64,000 bases of DNA from Photobacterium angustum (GTDB lineage Bacteria; Pseudomonadota; Gammaproteobacteria; Enterobacterales; Vibrionaceae): assembly GCF_003026365.1 (NCBI RefSeq), contig NZ_PYOM01000004.1:1-64000 (forward strand). The letters are read 5' to 3'. The notes under the pieces are model-generated. The model was not told the origin of the DNA, made no database searches, and saw nothing but the letters and a program-made list of their open reading frames with translations. Below are positions 15,758 through 24,300 of the stretch, piece after piece; position 1 is the stretch's first letter; each line of letters opens with the position of its first letter. The position numbers were made by a program, and so were the translations under genes.

Positions 15758-17911
15758 CTAAGCTCCTACCTGATACTTTTCGAATTCGATTCCGTGATCG
15801 GACATGACTTTTTCTGCTGCTCTTATGTCGGTTAACTGGGTAGCTAGAGAACTCTTATTAAAGAAATTCATTTCTTTCATCTTTTCGATTTTAGCGATAC
15901 AACCATTTCGCCTTCTAACCCAATTCTCAGCTTCTTTTTTATTAATATTAAGATTCTCACAGTCTCGCCCCACACATTTAGAGGATTCAAATAAATGATT
16001 CATCCTGCACAACTCTCCTGCGAAGCAAGTACCAAAGCCTGTCGATTTATTCTTCCCCTTTGTTGTAGCAACTAGTTCATCAAACTCACTTGAAGTTATC
16101 ACGCCATCACCTTCAAATGCTTTTATGTAGCCACCCGATTGCTCTTCTGGGTGCTCAATAATGTCCTTCATGTATTCACGGTGCTGCTCATTCTCTTGCT
16201 CTTCTATGTCTTTCTTAATCGCTGCTGGATTTTGAATACCCATGAGCGTTAAAACTTCGGAGTGGCTAGCATAAATAGCCGTCATAGAAAGATTGATGTG
16301 CTTAAACTGATGCTTTAGTGAAGCGAGAGAAACAAGACCATGCCCAACCACAAAGTGTGCAAAGGTGCGTCTTAATGAGTGTATTGAAACACTCCAAAAC
16401 AATTCACCTTTATCATTTGCTTTAATAGGGTTAAGTCTTTCCGCCACAATAGGATTTAACAGGTTGTATACCTCATCCATTTCATCAGGTATGTAACGAA
16501 TATCGAGGTAATTACTATAAGATAAAAACAATACACTCAAATTCTGAGTATGCAAAACCGCATCTTTCAATTGACGTTTAATATTATTACCTGAGTTACT
16601 TATCCCAGCGAAACTAAATCGTGGGCTAAGATGGATATTACCTGATTCATCACGATAACTATCGTTCAGTACAGTTAAGACCAACAAGGCTTCTCTACAG
16701 ACTGGCGCACATGCCCATACATCTTCTCTATCCAGTTTCTCTAATTTATTTGTCCAAGAGCGCATGGTGCAAAGAGTGATACCGTCAATATCAACCTCTT
16801 TGTAAGAGGTGTTATCAATTTGTGTCAGCTCACTTACCCGCATCCCCGTAAAAGCAGAACAAGCGGCAAAGCAAGCGCCTTCGATGATTCTAAATTTATC
16901 GACAGCTTCTCTCTCTGTTATACCGTTACATTTCGCATATTCTTTTACATCAAGGAGGGGATTATTGGTCTTGTAGACTTCAAGGACGGACTGATAAGCT
17001 TGATTTCGATACGTTATTTCAACGGCTTCCTGTGCCTTTTTCATGAAATCATCACGAATGTCCTTTTCAGAACATGTATTTTTATTTGCCCTTTCTTGTA
17101 TATCGACATCCGTTGTCAGCTCTTGGTATAGCGCTTCGATTTCAGCACTAGTATCTAAATCGGCAAGTAAGGATTGATATTCACTATCCACATCAGCATC
17201 AAAATCACGCCCATTCAAGAACTTTTGATAAGCTGATTCCACTTCATTAACAGTTCGAGATAAAAACTGCTCATAGATAACAGGAATAACCGTAGGTTGA
17301 TGACCGCGACCTTTACCTGCTATTTTTTTAGCTAGCGTCCTTGCTGTTTGACCGTCTTGATAAGGAATAGTAAATCGCTGATGCTCAGGGAACTGAGAAT
17401 TAACCTGCGTCAACACACTTAGCGCATCTAGCTTATGAGTAATTGTTTCTTCACCCAAACCTTTCAATGACTCGATAATTTGCGAGAAAATAATTTCATT
17501 AGATAAATATCTAAAGCGGTTAATGCGAGTCCCTTTGAATATCCTTAATAAAGGGTTCAACTTGTTTAATAAATTGATAATGGACTCAATCTTACGAAAA
17601 GTGCCAGCGCCTTCAACTTCCAGTAATGAACCTTTACCTCCCCAAATTAACCAATAGGCTCTCTGCTTTAATTCAAGCAGTAACTCAGGGTTATGCTTTT
17701 GGGACTGAAAGTTTATTATGTACCCACCCTCCGCAGCCCCTTTCGTATTAAACAAGTCATTAAAATTCCATTTATCATCTTCAAAATAAGAGGCTGGGCT
17801 ACCATCTATTTTAACGCTCACCACTGTCCCTATTGTCGGCATCGTAAAGCTTGTGTCGGTTGATAACGAATACTTATCAAATAAAGCATGATGATGACTA
17901 ATGCTGTACAT
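15758..17911 (-). CDS. intB: Large tyrosine recombinase (IntB)
   Basis: A 717-aa site-specific recombinase. The catalytic set is visible: Arg358 in FTGMRVSEL, His511-x-x-Arg514 in HSLRRTFAH, a second His538 in FKHINLS, and Tyr547 in TAIYASH. A ~300-residue N-terminal extension precedes the catalytic fold. After it a Cys-containing tail (GTCFAGELCRMNHLF, CVGRDCENL) may bind zinc. It follows tfp by 3 bases. In SEs, IntA and IntB act as a pair that cut the two strands at element ends. Confidence 0.88.
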   Translation of the reverse strand: MYSISHHHALFDKYSLSTDTSFTMPTIGTVVSVKIDGSPASYFEDDKWNFNDLFNTKGAAEGGYIINFQSQKHNPELLLELKQRAYWLIWGGKGSLLEVEGAGTFRKIESIINLLNKLNPLLRIFKGTRINRFRYLSNEIIFSQIIESLKGLGEETITHKLDALSVLTQVNSQFPEHQRFTIPYQDGQTARTLAKKIAGKGRGHQPTVIPVIYEQFLSRTVNEVESAYQKFLNGRDFDADVDSEYQSLLADLDTSAEIEALYQELTTDVDIQERANKNTCSEKDIRDDFMKKAQEAVEITYRNQAYQSVLEVYKTNNPLLDVKEYAKCNGITEREAVDKFRIIEGACFAACSAFTGMRVSELTQIDNTSYKEVDIDGITLCTMRSWTNKLEKLDREDVWACAPVCREALLVLTVLNDSYRDESGNIHLSPRFSFAGISNSGNNIKRQLKDAVLHTQNLSVLFLSYSNYLDIRYIPDEMDEVYNLLNPIVAERLNPIKANDKGELFWSVSIHSLRRTFAHFVVGHGLVSLASLKHQFKHINLSMTAIYASHSEVLTLMGIQNPAAIKKDIEEQENEQHREYMKDIIEHPEEQSGGYIKAFEGDGVITSSEFDELVATTKGKNKSTGFGTCFAGELCRMNHLFESSKCVGRDCENLNINKKEAENWVRRRNGCIAKIEKMKEMNFFNKSSLATQLTDIRAAEKVMSDHGIEFEKYQVGA

Positions 17912-17914
17912 AAG

Positions 17915-19663
17915 TTACCCCTTAAAAATATCCGAGATAGAGTCCTCATCCCACAAGGGATGACACCCCTGACGCTTCAGATAGGTTTCTGCGGCTTTGA
18001 GGTTTCTTTTTTTGAAGCGCTTTTTAATTTCAGTAATGGACGCTTGAACCTCACCAAAATTGTTAATGAAGTGCGTTAAATCTTTGTGCACAATCAGCGC
18101 CTCTTTCAACCTGAGTTCAAATGAAAGAAAACGCCAAATATCATGAACTTCATCAATGACAGCAAAGTTTCGACAGACGAAACATTTTATGACGTACCCA
18201 CACCCTAAACCCTTTACATCATCCTCATCCAATAAACCCACATCCATGTTTGATTTATGGAATTCACGCTTCTGAGGTGTATCTTCCCCCTTGCAAACCC
18301 CACCATTAGAAATATCATCTATAGGATGTTTAGAAGCCTCTCTAAGTGCATCAGCTTCTTCTACAGATAAAACTTCACAGTGTTTAGCCTTTGTGGTGGC
18401 AATAGCAACCATAGCGCCACCTGTAGGGTTTTTACTGTAAGCGTACAATGTTGACGTTCCCATCGCCAACTCAGGTCTCGCGACCTCTTTTGAATTCTTA
18501 CCGTACTTATTATTATTCCAAGTAGACTCAGATTGATTACGTGTCCCCGTCATTGCACCTGAACGACCAAGCTTATTTTCTGCATATTGCTTCACGGAGG
18601 ACTTTAATCGCTCACAATTTAAAATGAAGCTGGCATTATTCGATACAGCCATTTTTAATGATACCGAGCGCTCCATTAGTTGTTGAATATAATGATAAAG
18701 ATTCAACTGTGTGGGTGTTTTTCCGTTTCTACGGACAAACAAATAATGTTTATCCAATCCTAAATCTTCTGCGTTTAGCTTTGATAATTGAAAGTGCTCT
18801 TCAAAAAACGTTTTCGATGCTGCTCTTGGTGTAAACGAACGTGTCTCTTCTTTGTAACCACGAGTCTTTAATCCCTTCACTGATATGCGATTGCCACCAA
18901 CCTTATCAACCTTCCATTCACCTTCTATCACGTAAGTATTTAACGCCTCAGTTTGACCTGCTGCCGTGTAATAGATGTATAGAAATACGGCATTAGATAT
19001 CAAGCAATTAAATGTAAGCGTTCTTTGGTAATCACTGATAGACTCATCCAGATAACGCTTATACAGCGTCTTTCTATCTGATAGTAAAGCACGAGCAACT
19101 AACTTAAGCTCTTTCTGTTCATAGTTGTTCGAATCAAAAGCAGCAGAGTTTGTATCAAGATTTCGACGTGCTTTGGGTATATCTCCTAAGCCAAACTTTT
19201 TTAGCATAGAGCTATATTTAGAAGCCTCCCAACCCAACGTTTTCGCTGATTTAGATTGACCGTGTAACCCTTCACCTGTTGTTCTAATTGATAGCCATTG
19301 AGCATGAATATAGGCAGCAGCCGTATCCACAGATAGCTCAACTTTTTTCATACATTTTTGCTCATTAAAGGCGTGGGATAATATAGCTCTAATGGAATTG
19401 AAATGATTAACTTTCGATGTTTCAGCCCACCCCGACTGCTCAACTTTAGAAATAAGAAAACGGACATGCTTTTTAGTGCTGTATTTTAGTAACTCTTGGA
19501 AGTCACAGGTAGCAATTCTACCATCACCCTTTTTCCAGATATATTCCCATTGATGAATGGTTGTTAACGTATTTTCCGATTGCATTTCATCCGTGGAAAT
19601 AGAGCGGTAAGTGCGAGTATTTTCTGGCTTACTGCCATCTATTTTATCGGTCATAAGATGCAA
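17915..19663 (-). CDS. tfp: Tyrosine-recombinase-fold protein (Tfp-like)
   Basis: A 582-aa middle gene of the recombinase trio. It has a recombinase-like core-binding half (SKVNHFNSIRAILSHAF) and a catalytic-like half, with KGLKTRGYKEETRSFTPR and a Cys cluster (GCGYVIKCFVCRNFAV) near the C-terminus. I do not find a convincing R..HxxR..Y set, which agrees with its description in SEs as a fold protein without recombinase chemistry. Its start overlaps the intA end by 13 bases and its stop is 3 bases from intB, so the genes form one operon. Confidence 0.78.
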   Translation of the reverse strand: MHLMTDKIDGSKPENTRTYRSISTDEMQSENTLTTIHQWEYIWKKGDGRIATCDFQELLKYSTKKHVRFLISKVEQSGWAETSKVNHFNSIRAILSHAFNEQKCMKKVELSVDTAAAYIHAQWLSIRTTGEGLHGQSKSAKTLGWEASKYSSMLKKFGLGDIPKARRNLDTNSAAFDSNNYEQKELKLVARALLSDRKTLYKRYLDESISDYQRTLTFNCLISNAVFLYIYYTAAGQTEALNTYVIEGEWKVDKVGGNRISVKGLKTRGYKEETRSFTPRAASKTFFEEHFQLSKLNAEDLGLDKHYLFVRRNGKTPTQLNLYHYIQQLMERSVSLKMAVSNNASFILNCERLKSSVKQYAENKLGRSGAMTGTRNQSESTWNNNKYGKNSKEVARPELAMGTSTLYAYSKNPTGGAMVAIATTKAKHCEVLSVEEADALREASKHPIDDISNGGVCKGEDTPQKREFHKSNMDVGLLDEDDVKGLGCGYVIKCFVCRNFAVIDEVHDIWRFLSFELRLKEALIVHKDLTHFINNFGEVQASITEIKKRFKKRNLKAAETYLKRQGCHPLWDEDSISDIFKG

Positions 19664-20877
19664 TCCTCTGCCAATAAATCCATCATCAATTCAGGCACGA
19701 TATTCTTCGTTGGATTACCTTCCCAATGGGTGAGATAGTGCATTGTTGTACTCAAAGCTCGATGTCCAGCCTCATCTTTAAGAAGCTTCAACGCTTGAGT
19801 AGTTGTGATACCATCCGTATTAACCAGTAACTCAAATTTATTTGCCAGAAACGTGACTCTCGTATCATGATAAATATGGTCAAAGTGCGGATTACTGTTT
19901 TCTTTAATCGCTGCTCTCAAGCGACTCCAAAGAGTATCGAGCGTACTGGACTTCTTCCCACCCTCATGAAATCGATTCCCATCCCGAGTAATAAAAATGG
20001 GAGCATCTTCATCACCCGTCATAGCAAAATAGAGTCTCGCACGCTCTTTGTAGCGCTCACTTTCACAATACTTCGTTAATTGCGTCATCAACCAGACGGG
20101 CATAGAGATAGTTCGGTCAGTACCACGCTTTGTTTTACAGCCAAAAGAATTACCAATTTTAATTTCGGTATATGTCTTACCCTTAAACCCTTTTGGAACT
20201 TTGACGTGTCGAGGTTTTAAATCACAGACTTCTATGGCTCTTAATCCAGAGTTTATCGAGGTAGCAACAATCAATCGAAACTCACCAGAAACGCCAGCTC
20301 GATGCCAATTATCCCTTATATGCTGAATATCAGTGTCATTCATTGGTCTTAGTTCGGTTTCTTGCTTGGGACTTGTAATAGTAATATCCGTCAGCATTTG
20401 ACCGTACTTAGTGTACCCATTCACTTCGAATGGTAATTTTTCGATATAACCGTGCCGCATACAAAATACATAAAACCGACGAATCACAGAAAGGGTAGTA
20501 GAGCCGACACTTCTTCTCATATTCCCCTTATCAATTTGCTTATTTAAGTAACTGCGGAAAAGGTAGATTGGGTAACGTTCAAGCTCTTGATTCTCATCGT
20601 TCCAATTGAGGCTATTTTTCGCTAAGAATCGAAAGTAACGCAATAGAGCATAAGAGGTGGTTTCAGTCTCCTTAACACCTTCTACAATGCGACGACTCAA
20701 GATATAAGCATTTGCATAAAACTCTGGCTCACCTTCCGAACTAAAGAGAAGATTCACACCCTCATGGCGCATCGGCTTGCTAACAGAATAATTATAAGGC
20801 TTAACTGACGTATTCACCTCAATATCACCAATCTCAATCTCTTTGCTTGTTGCCACTAAATGATAAAAATGCTCCAT
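19651..20877 (-). CDS. intA: Tyrosine recombinase (IntA)
   Basis: A 408-aa integrase at the right end of the island. The N-terminal SAM-like domain spans ~60-150. Catalytic residues are Arg213 (NSGLRAIEV), Lys250 (CKTKRGTDRT), His337-x-x-Arg340 (YHDTRVTF), His372 (EAGHRA) and Tyr381 (TMHYLTHW). It is the first gene of the operon. Two inverted repeats (20,903-20,929 and 20,940-20,972) lie in its 60-190-base upstream region and probably hold the promoter, operator and attachment site. Confidence 0.9.
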   Translation of the reverse strand: MEHFYHLVATSKEIEIGDIEVNTSVKPYNYSVSKPMRHEGVNLLFSSEGEPEFYANAYILSRRIVEGVKETETTSYALLRYFRFLAKNSLNWNDENQELERYPIYLFRSYLNKQIDKGNMRRSVGSTTLSVIRRFYVFCMRHGYIEKLPFEVNGYTKYGQMLTDITITSPKQETELRPMNDTDIQHIRDNWHRAGVSGEFRLIVATSINSGLRAIEVCDLKPRHVKVPKGFKGKTYTEIKIGNSFGCKTKRGTDRTISMPVWLMTQLTKYCESERYKERARLYFAMTGDEDAPIFITRDGNRFHEGGKKSSTLDTLWSRLRAAIKENSNPHFDHIYHDTRVTFLANKFELLVNTDGITTTQALKLLKDEAGHRALSTTMHYLTHWEGNPTKNIVPELMMDLLAEDCIL

Positions 20878-20902
20878 TACACCCCCAACAAAAAATCTAA
20901 TT

Positions 20903-20929
20903 TAAAGTTAGGATAACAATCTAACTTTA
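20903..20929. promoter_or_regulatory. Palindrome upstream of intA
   Basis: TAAAGTTAG-N9-CTAACTTTA, perfect 9-bp arms, 26 bases before the intA ATG. A likely operator or recombinase/auxiliary protein site. Confidence 0.65.
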
Positions 20930-20939
20930 TCCAAATAAA

Positions 20940-20972
20940 AAGTTGTTAACTGTATGCAGTATTCAACAACTT
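20940..20972. other. Candidate attachment/crossover site at the right end
   Basis: AAGTTGTT and AACAACTT face each other across 17 bases, the geometry of a tyrosine recombinase core site with an internal overlap region. It is the last structured sequence before the luxT terminator, so it is the best candidate for the island end. No matching copy is evident at the left end. Confidence 0.5.
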
Positions 20973-20990
20973 CTTAGATATGTTGGCTGT

Positions 20991-21017
20991 AAAAAAAACC
21001 CACTACAAAGCGGGTTT
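20991..21017 (-). terminator. Terminator of luxT
   Basis: On the minus strand, AAACCCGC..GTGGGTTT followed by eight Ts. It closes luxT and lies outside the island. Confidence 0.75.
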
Positions 21018-21067
21018 AATATGGGATCAAATCATAGTATTTATTAAACAAATACCCAAATAATGAT

Positions 21068-21529
21068 TTATCGAGCTAAACGAATCAACGAGCGCCCTAA
21101 TAGGCGTTCTAATTCATCAATACTTTGCTGACCATAACGCTGCTCACAAAGAGTAAATAAGCGTTCAATTCCACGGTGTGCAAACTCATGTGATGTTTCT
21201 GCAGAAGAAATATGATGGAAAAGTAAGCGTAAAATTGCACGGAATTTTTCATCATCAAGCGCAACAGACCAGCTTGCAGAAAATGCTGCTAAATCGTCTG
21301 TTAAATCAAGCTTATCAACAAACAGCTGATAGATACGCCCATCAAGTGCATGCGCAAAGTCTTGTTTCTTTGGGAAGTGATGGCTAATACCGGTACGAGA
21401 GATCCCTGTTTGATTACTCAACGTGGTGTATGACATTTTGTCGTAACCCAAGGTAAGAATTTGATCAATTACAGCATCCATAATCGTTTGGATGGTTATC
21501 TCTGTATCTTCTTTACTACGCTTTGGCAT
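21068..21529 (-). CDS. luxT: TetR-family regulator LuxT
   Basis: A 153-aa TetR-type repressor/activator, the same length as Vibrio LuxT. The N-terminus MPKRSKEDTEITIQTIMDAV and the HTH MSYTTLSNQTGISRTGISHH match LuxT as I remember it. LuxT tunes quorum-sensing outputs, siderophore and virulence genes in Vibrio through sRNA and promoter control. It is the first host gene right of the island and appears intact, with its own terminator, so the island did not truncate it. Confidence 0.88.
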   Translation of the reverse strand: MPKRSKEDTEITIQTIMDAVIDQILTLGYDKMSYTTLSNQTGISRTGISHHFPKKQDFAHALDGRIYQLFVDKLDLTDDLAAFSASWSVALDDEKFRAILRLLFHHISSAETSHEFAHRGIERLFTLCEQRYGQQSIDELERLLGRSLIRLAR

Positions 21530-21749
21530 AATGAGTTGACTCTATTATAATCATTTTATGCAACAGTACGATTTCAATAATTATCCTTCATTGAAATCAG
21601 TGGCTCGTATTAGTATTACAAAATGTTATTCCCTTAACTAGCGCTAACTCATATTTTTAGCGACATCATGTTATATCTGGTTAAAAAGCGCCAAATCAAA
21701 TGTAATTATTTACTGTGAAAGCCATTTTATAAATAGAGCAGCCCACCAA

Positions 21750-22451
21750 TTATCGACCAAACTTTCTCGCTTGTTGTTCAATATTACGATAAAGGATCTG
21801 GGTCCAGAACGGTTGATTCACTGACGCTAACAGTTTCCCTTTTTTCGGGTCATGTGGGCTAATAACCACCTCGATATTATCAAGCCCTGTTCTTTGGGCG
21901 AGTAAAAATAGCTCTTCAATACTATAGTCGCCCATAGCTAAACAGCCCGTCGATGCTTGTTTACCATGAATGAAAATATTACTACCTGGAGACGTTCTGC
22001 CTTCTAATTTTGCGTATTTACGATCAAAAGCATTCGGATAATCTAATTTCATCGAAAGGTGAAAGCGGCTATTGGGATTCAATAATGAAACACGATAAAT
22101 ACCTTCAGGAACTTGTTTATCACCTTCCCGTAGTTTAGGTCCTTTTTTACCACTTATTTTCTCGATATTGTAACGCTTAACGTAAGACCACTTACCTTTC
22201 TCTTCTGCCCATAGCTCTACTGACATCTCTTCTTTCATCGCAAAAAGTGCAATATTTTGTGGAGGGTAAGATAAACCGGCTTGTTCAAAATAACGTTTAA
22301 TACGTGGCTCAACGAAAGGAGAGTAACGCTTCATTACATCATCAACGGTTCGTGTACCTGCTGGAGGGTAAGTTGAGTACGAATAAGCTGCTTGAACTTC
22401 AGTAACAGCTGTGAACATAAACAATAATGGCAATAACGCTTTTTTAAACAC
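21750..22451 (-). CDS. L,D-transpeptidase-fold (YkuD) protein, YafK/DpaA-like
   Basis: A 233-aa exported protein with signal peptide MFKKALLPLLFMFTAVTEVQA. The YkuD catalytic signature is IFIHGKQASTGCLAMGD, where His and the SxGC cysteine form the active site. Family members act on peptidoglycan stem peptides. E. coli YafK (DpaA), of similar length and domain order, removes Braun lipoprotein from peptidoglycan rather than making cross-links. The C-terminal ~50 residues extend past the catalytic fold, as in that group. It is monocistronic and lies downstream of no partner gene. Confidence 0.85.
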   Translation of the reverse strand: MFKKALLPLLFMFTAVTEVQAAYSYSTYPPAGTRTVDDVMKRYSPFVEPRIKRYFEQAGLSYPPQNIALFAMKEEMSVELWAEEKGKWSYVKRYNIEKISGKKGPKLREGDKQVPEGIYRVSLLNPNSRFHLSMKLDYPNAFDRKYAKLEGRTSPGSNIFIHGKQASTGCLAMGDYSIEELFLLAQRTGLDNIEVVISPHDPKKGKLLASVNQPFWTQILYRNIEQQARKFGR

Positions 22452-22708
22452 AAAACCCTCGGTACTTGCAGTGTCATCTTTGGAAATAAACGAAATCAGT
22501 AACAGATATCATCAAAAGTAGGCGCTAGTGTACTGGCGTTTTACCGTGGTGCAACCGATAGTGTGGACATTTTTACAACAAAATATTGCACATTATTTAC
22601 ACTTCTAGATAAGTCATTAAAATTCCTATCGCTATTTCGTTAATTGGCATTCGCACCATACAAGGTACAATAGAGAAAATAGTATTCATATAATTAGGTA
22701 GGCAGATT

Positions 22709-23962
22709 TTGCATACGTTAGAACAACTACGCTCTGGTGAACTGGCGCATATTTCCCGACTAAAAATTTCGCAGCAATTAACCACATTTCCTCTCGAAAT
22801 TCTTTCGCTAGCAAATAGTTTGGAAATCCTAGATTTAACGGATAACAAACTGAGCCAGTTACCTGACGACTTTGCAAAGCTAACCAAGTTACGCATTGTG
22901 TTTATGTCAAATAACTGCTTTACCGAGTTACCGAAGGTATTAGGGGCTTGCCCAAACTTAGAAATGATCGGGTTTAAATCAAACCAGATCACTACCGTTG
23001 ATGAAACATCGTTACCTCAAAAACTGCGGTGGCTGATTTTAACCGATAATAACATCGCTCAATTACCACAAAGTTTAGGGTTACGCCCCCGCCTGCAGAA
23101 ACTTGCATTAGCAGGTAATCAACTCACAGAATTGCCAACCACAATGGATCAACTACATAATTTAGAGTTGATCCGTTTATCTGCTAACCGCTTACAAACA
23201 TTTCCAACTCAACTGCTTAATTTGCCAAAACTGGCATGGCTGGCCTTTTCTGGTAATGATTTTAATCGCCATCAGCAGGTAAAAAATACATTGCCTGAAG
23301 TTGTACCGAATGATTACACATTACAAGAAGTGCTGGGGCAAGGCGCATCTGGCGTTATTTCATTAGCCGAATGGAAAAATAATACCCATCAACTTGCAGC
23401 AGATATCGCAGTTAAAGTTTTTAAAGGTGAGGTGACATCTGACGGTTACCCACAAGATGAATTAAACGCTTGTCTCAAAACAGGTCGTCACCCAAACCTT
23501 GTACAATCATTAGCACACGTTACAGACCCTAAACATTTAGCGCTAGTCATGGCATTAATCCCTGCGCACTTTAAAAACCTAGGTTTACCACCAACATTTG
23601 AAACCTGTACACGGGATACCTTTCCTAACGGTTTTACGTTAACCATTGAGCAAATAACAAAAATAGTGTCACAAATGGCAAACGTGGTTGAACATATGCA
23701 AAACCAAGGTGTGGCTCATGGTGATATTTATGCCCATAACGTCCTCTTTGATGAGCATGCCAATATTCTGGTTGGCGATTTTGGTGCTGCTTCAATTTAC
23801 GATGATTTACCTCCAGTAATACAGCAACAAATCAAAACAATAGAAAACCGAGCATTAGGTTATTTCATTGAAGATTTACTCAGTATTTGTGAATCACAAG
23901 ATCGCACTTCATCGAGTTATCAAACACTCAGCCAACAGGCGCATAATTACATTCAGTGGTAA
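22709..23962 (+). CDS. Leucine-rich repeat Ser/Thr kinase-like protein
   Basis: 417 aa. Residues ~15-190 are about seven leucine-rich repeats (LDLTDNKLSQLP, LILTDNNIAQLP, LALAGNQLTELP, IRLSANRLQTFP). Residues ~200-417 are an eukaryotic-type protein kinase: GQGASG loop (210-215), Lys236 in IAVKVF, Glu251, catalytic HGD (337-339, Gly replacing Arg of HRD) with Asn344, and DFG (357-359). There is no signal peptide or membrane helix, so it acts in the cytosol. The start is TTG with TAGGTAGG upstream; no earlier ATG fits. The non-RD type catalytic loop suggests activity not regulated through the activation segment. The substrate is unknown. Confidence 0.88.
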   Translation: MHTLEQLRSGELAHISRLKISQQLTTFPLEILSLANSLEILDLTDNKLSQLPDDFAKLTKLRIVFMSNNCFTELPKVLGACPNLEMIGFKSNQITTVDETSLPQKLRWLILTDNNIAQLPQSLGLRPRLQKLALAGNQLTELPTTMDQLHNLELIRLSANRLQTFPTQLLNLPKLAWLAFSGNDFNRHQQVKNTLPEVVPNDYTLQEVLGQGASGVISLAEWKNNTHQLAADIAVKVFKGEVTSDGYPQDELNACLKTGRHPNLVQSLAHVTDPKHLALVMALIPAHFKNLGLPPTFETCTRDTFPNGFTLTIEQITKIVSQMANVVEHMQNQGVAHGDIYAHNVLFDEHANILVGDFGAASIYDDLPPVIQQQIKTIENRALGYFIEDLLSICESQDRTSSSYQTLSQQAHNYIQW

Positions 23963-23971
23963 TTCTTTTAA

Positions 23972-24006
23972 GCGACAATAAAAGTACTTTTTTATTGTCG
24001 CCTTTA
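23972..24006 (+). terminator. Terminator after the LRR-kinase gene
   Basis: A 12-bp stem GCGACAATAAAA/TTTTATTGTCGC with a 6-base loop, followed by CCTTTAT. The T run is weak. Confidence 0.65.
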
Positions 24007-24300
24007 TCAATAACAAAGCAAACATGATCGTGGTAACAAATCTGATACAAAGTCATTAATTTATTCTATGGAGGATCCAATTTGATTTCATACAAGTGTT
24101 TTAAATAATTGATTGATTTTATACTAATAAATACCCGATTCCGTCACCCTATCTTCACATATCGCCTCTTTATCTTACTGATTTTCCTTACGCAACACCT
24201 TGACTAGCACCTAAAATACGCTTTAAATTTAACATTATAATAACAAACGATGTCATCGAACGATTTCATCCTTGTAGCAAACCATTTAAGGGAAATTAAT

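Larger units (their letters stand above)
204..20980. mobile_element. SE-like integrative island (intA-tfp-intB-srap) with modular cargo
   Basis: The right end carries a four-gene minus-strand block of two tyrosine recombinases, a recombinase-fold protein and a small auxiliary protein. That order and size match strand-biased circularizing integrative elements (SEs) described in Gammaproteobacteria; the related three-integrase GIT islands are an alternative name. Cargo includes repair, nuclease, helicase and AVAST-like genes plus integron cassettes. The right boundary is narrow: it lies between the intA start (20,877) and the luxT terminator (20,991). The left boundary lies between the terminator at 167 and the repeat at 354. 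I set the limits at a short inverted match, TATCTAAGA at 204-212 and its complement at 20,972-20,980. A 9-bp match could arise by chance, so the limits are provisional. Confidence 0.7.

Noticed and set aside
24250-24300. Upstream ATG of the acyl-CoA synthetase
   Set aside because: The downstream ATG at 24,301 has a good AAGGGA site and gives an N-terminus of usual family length.
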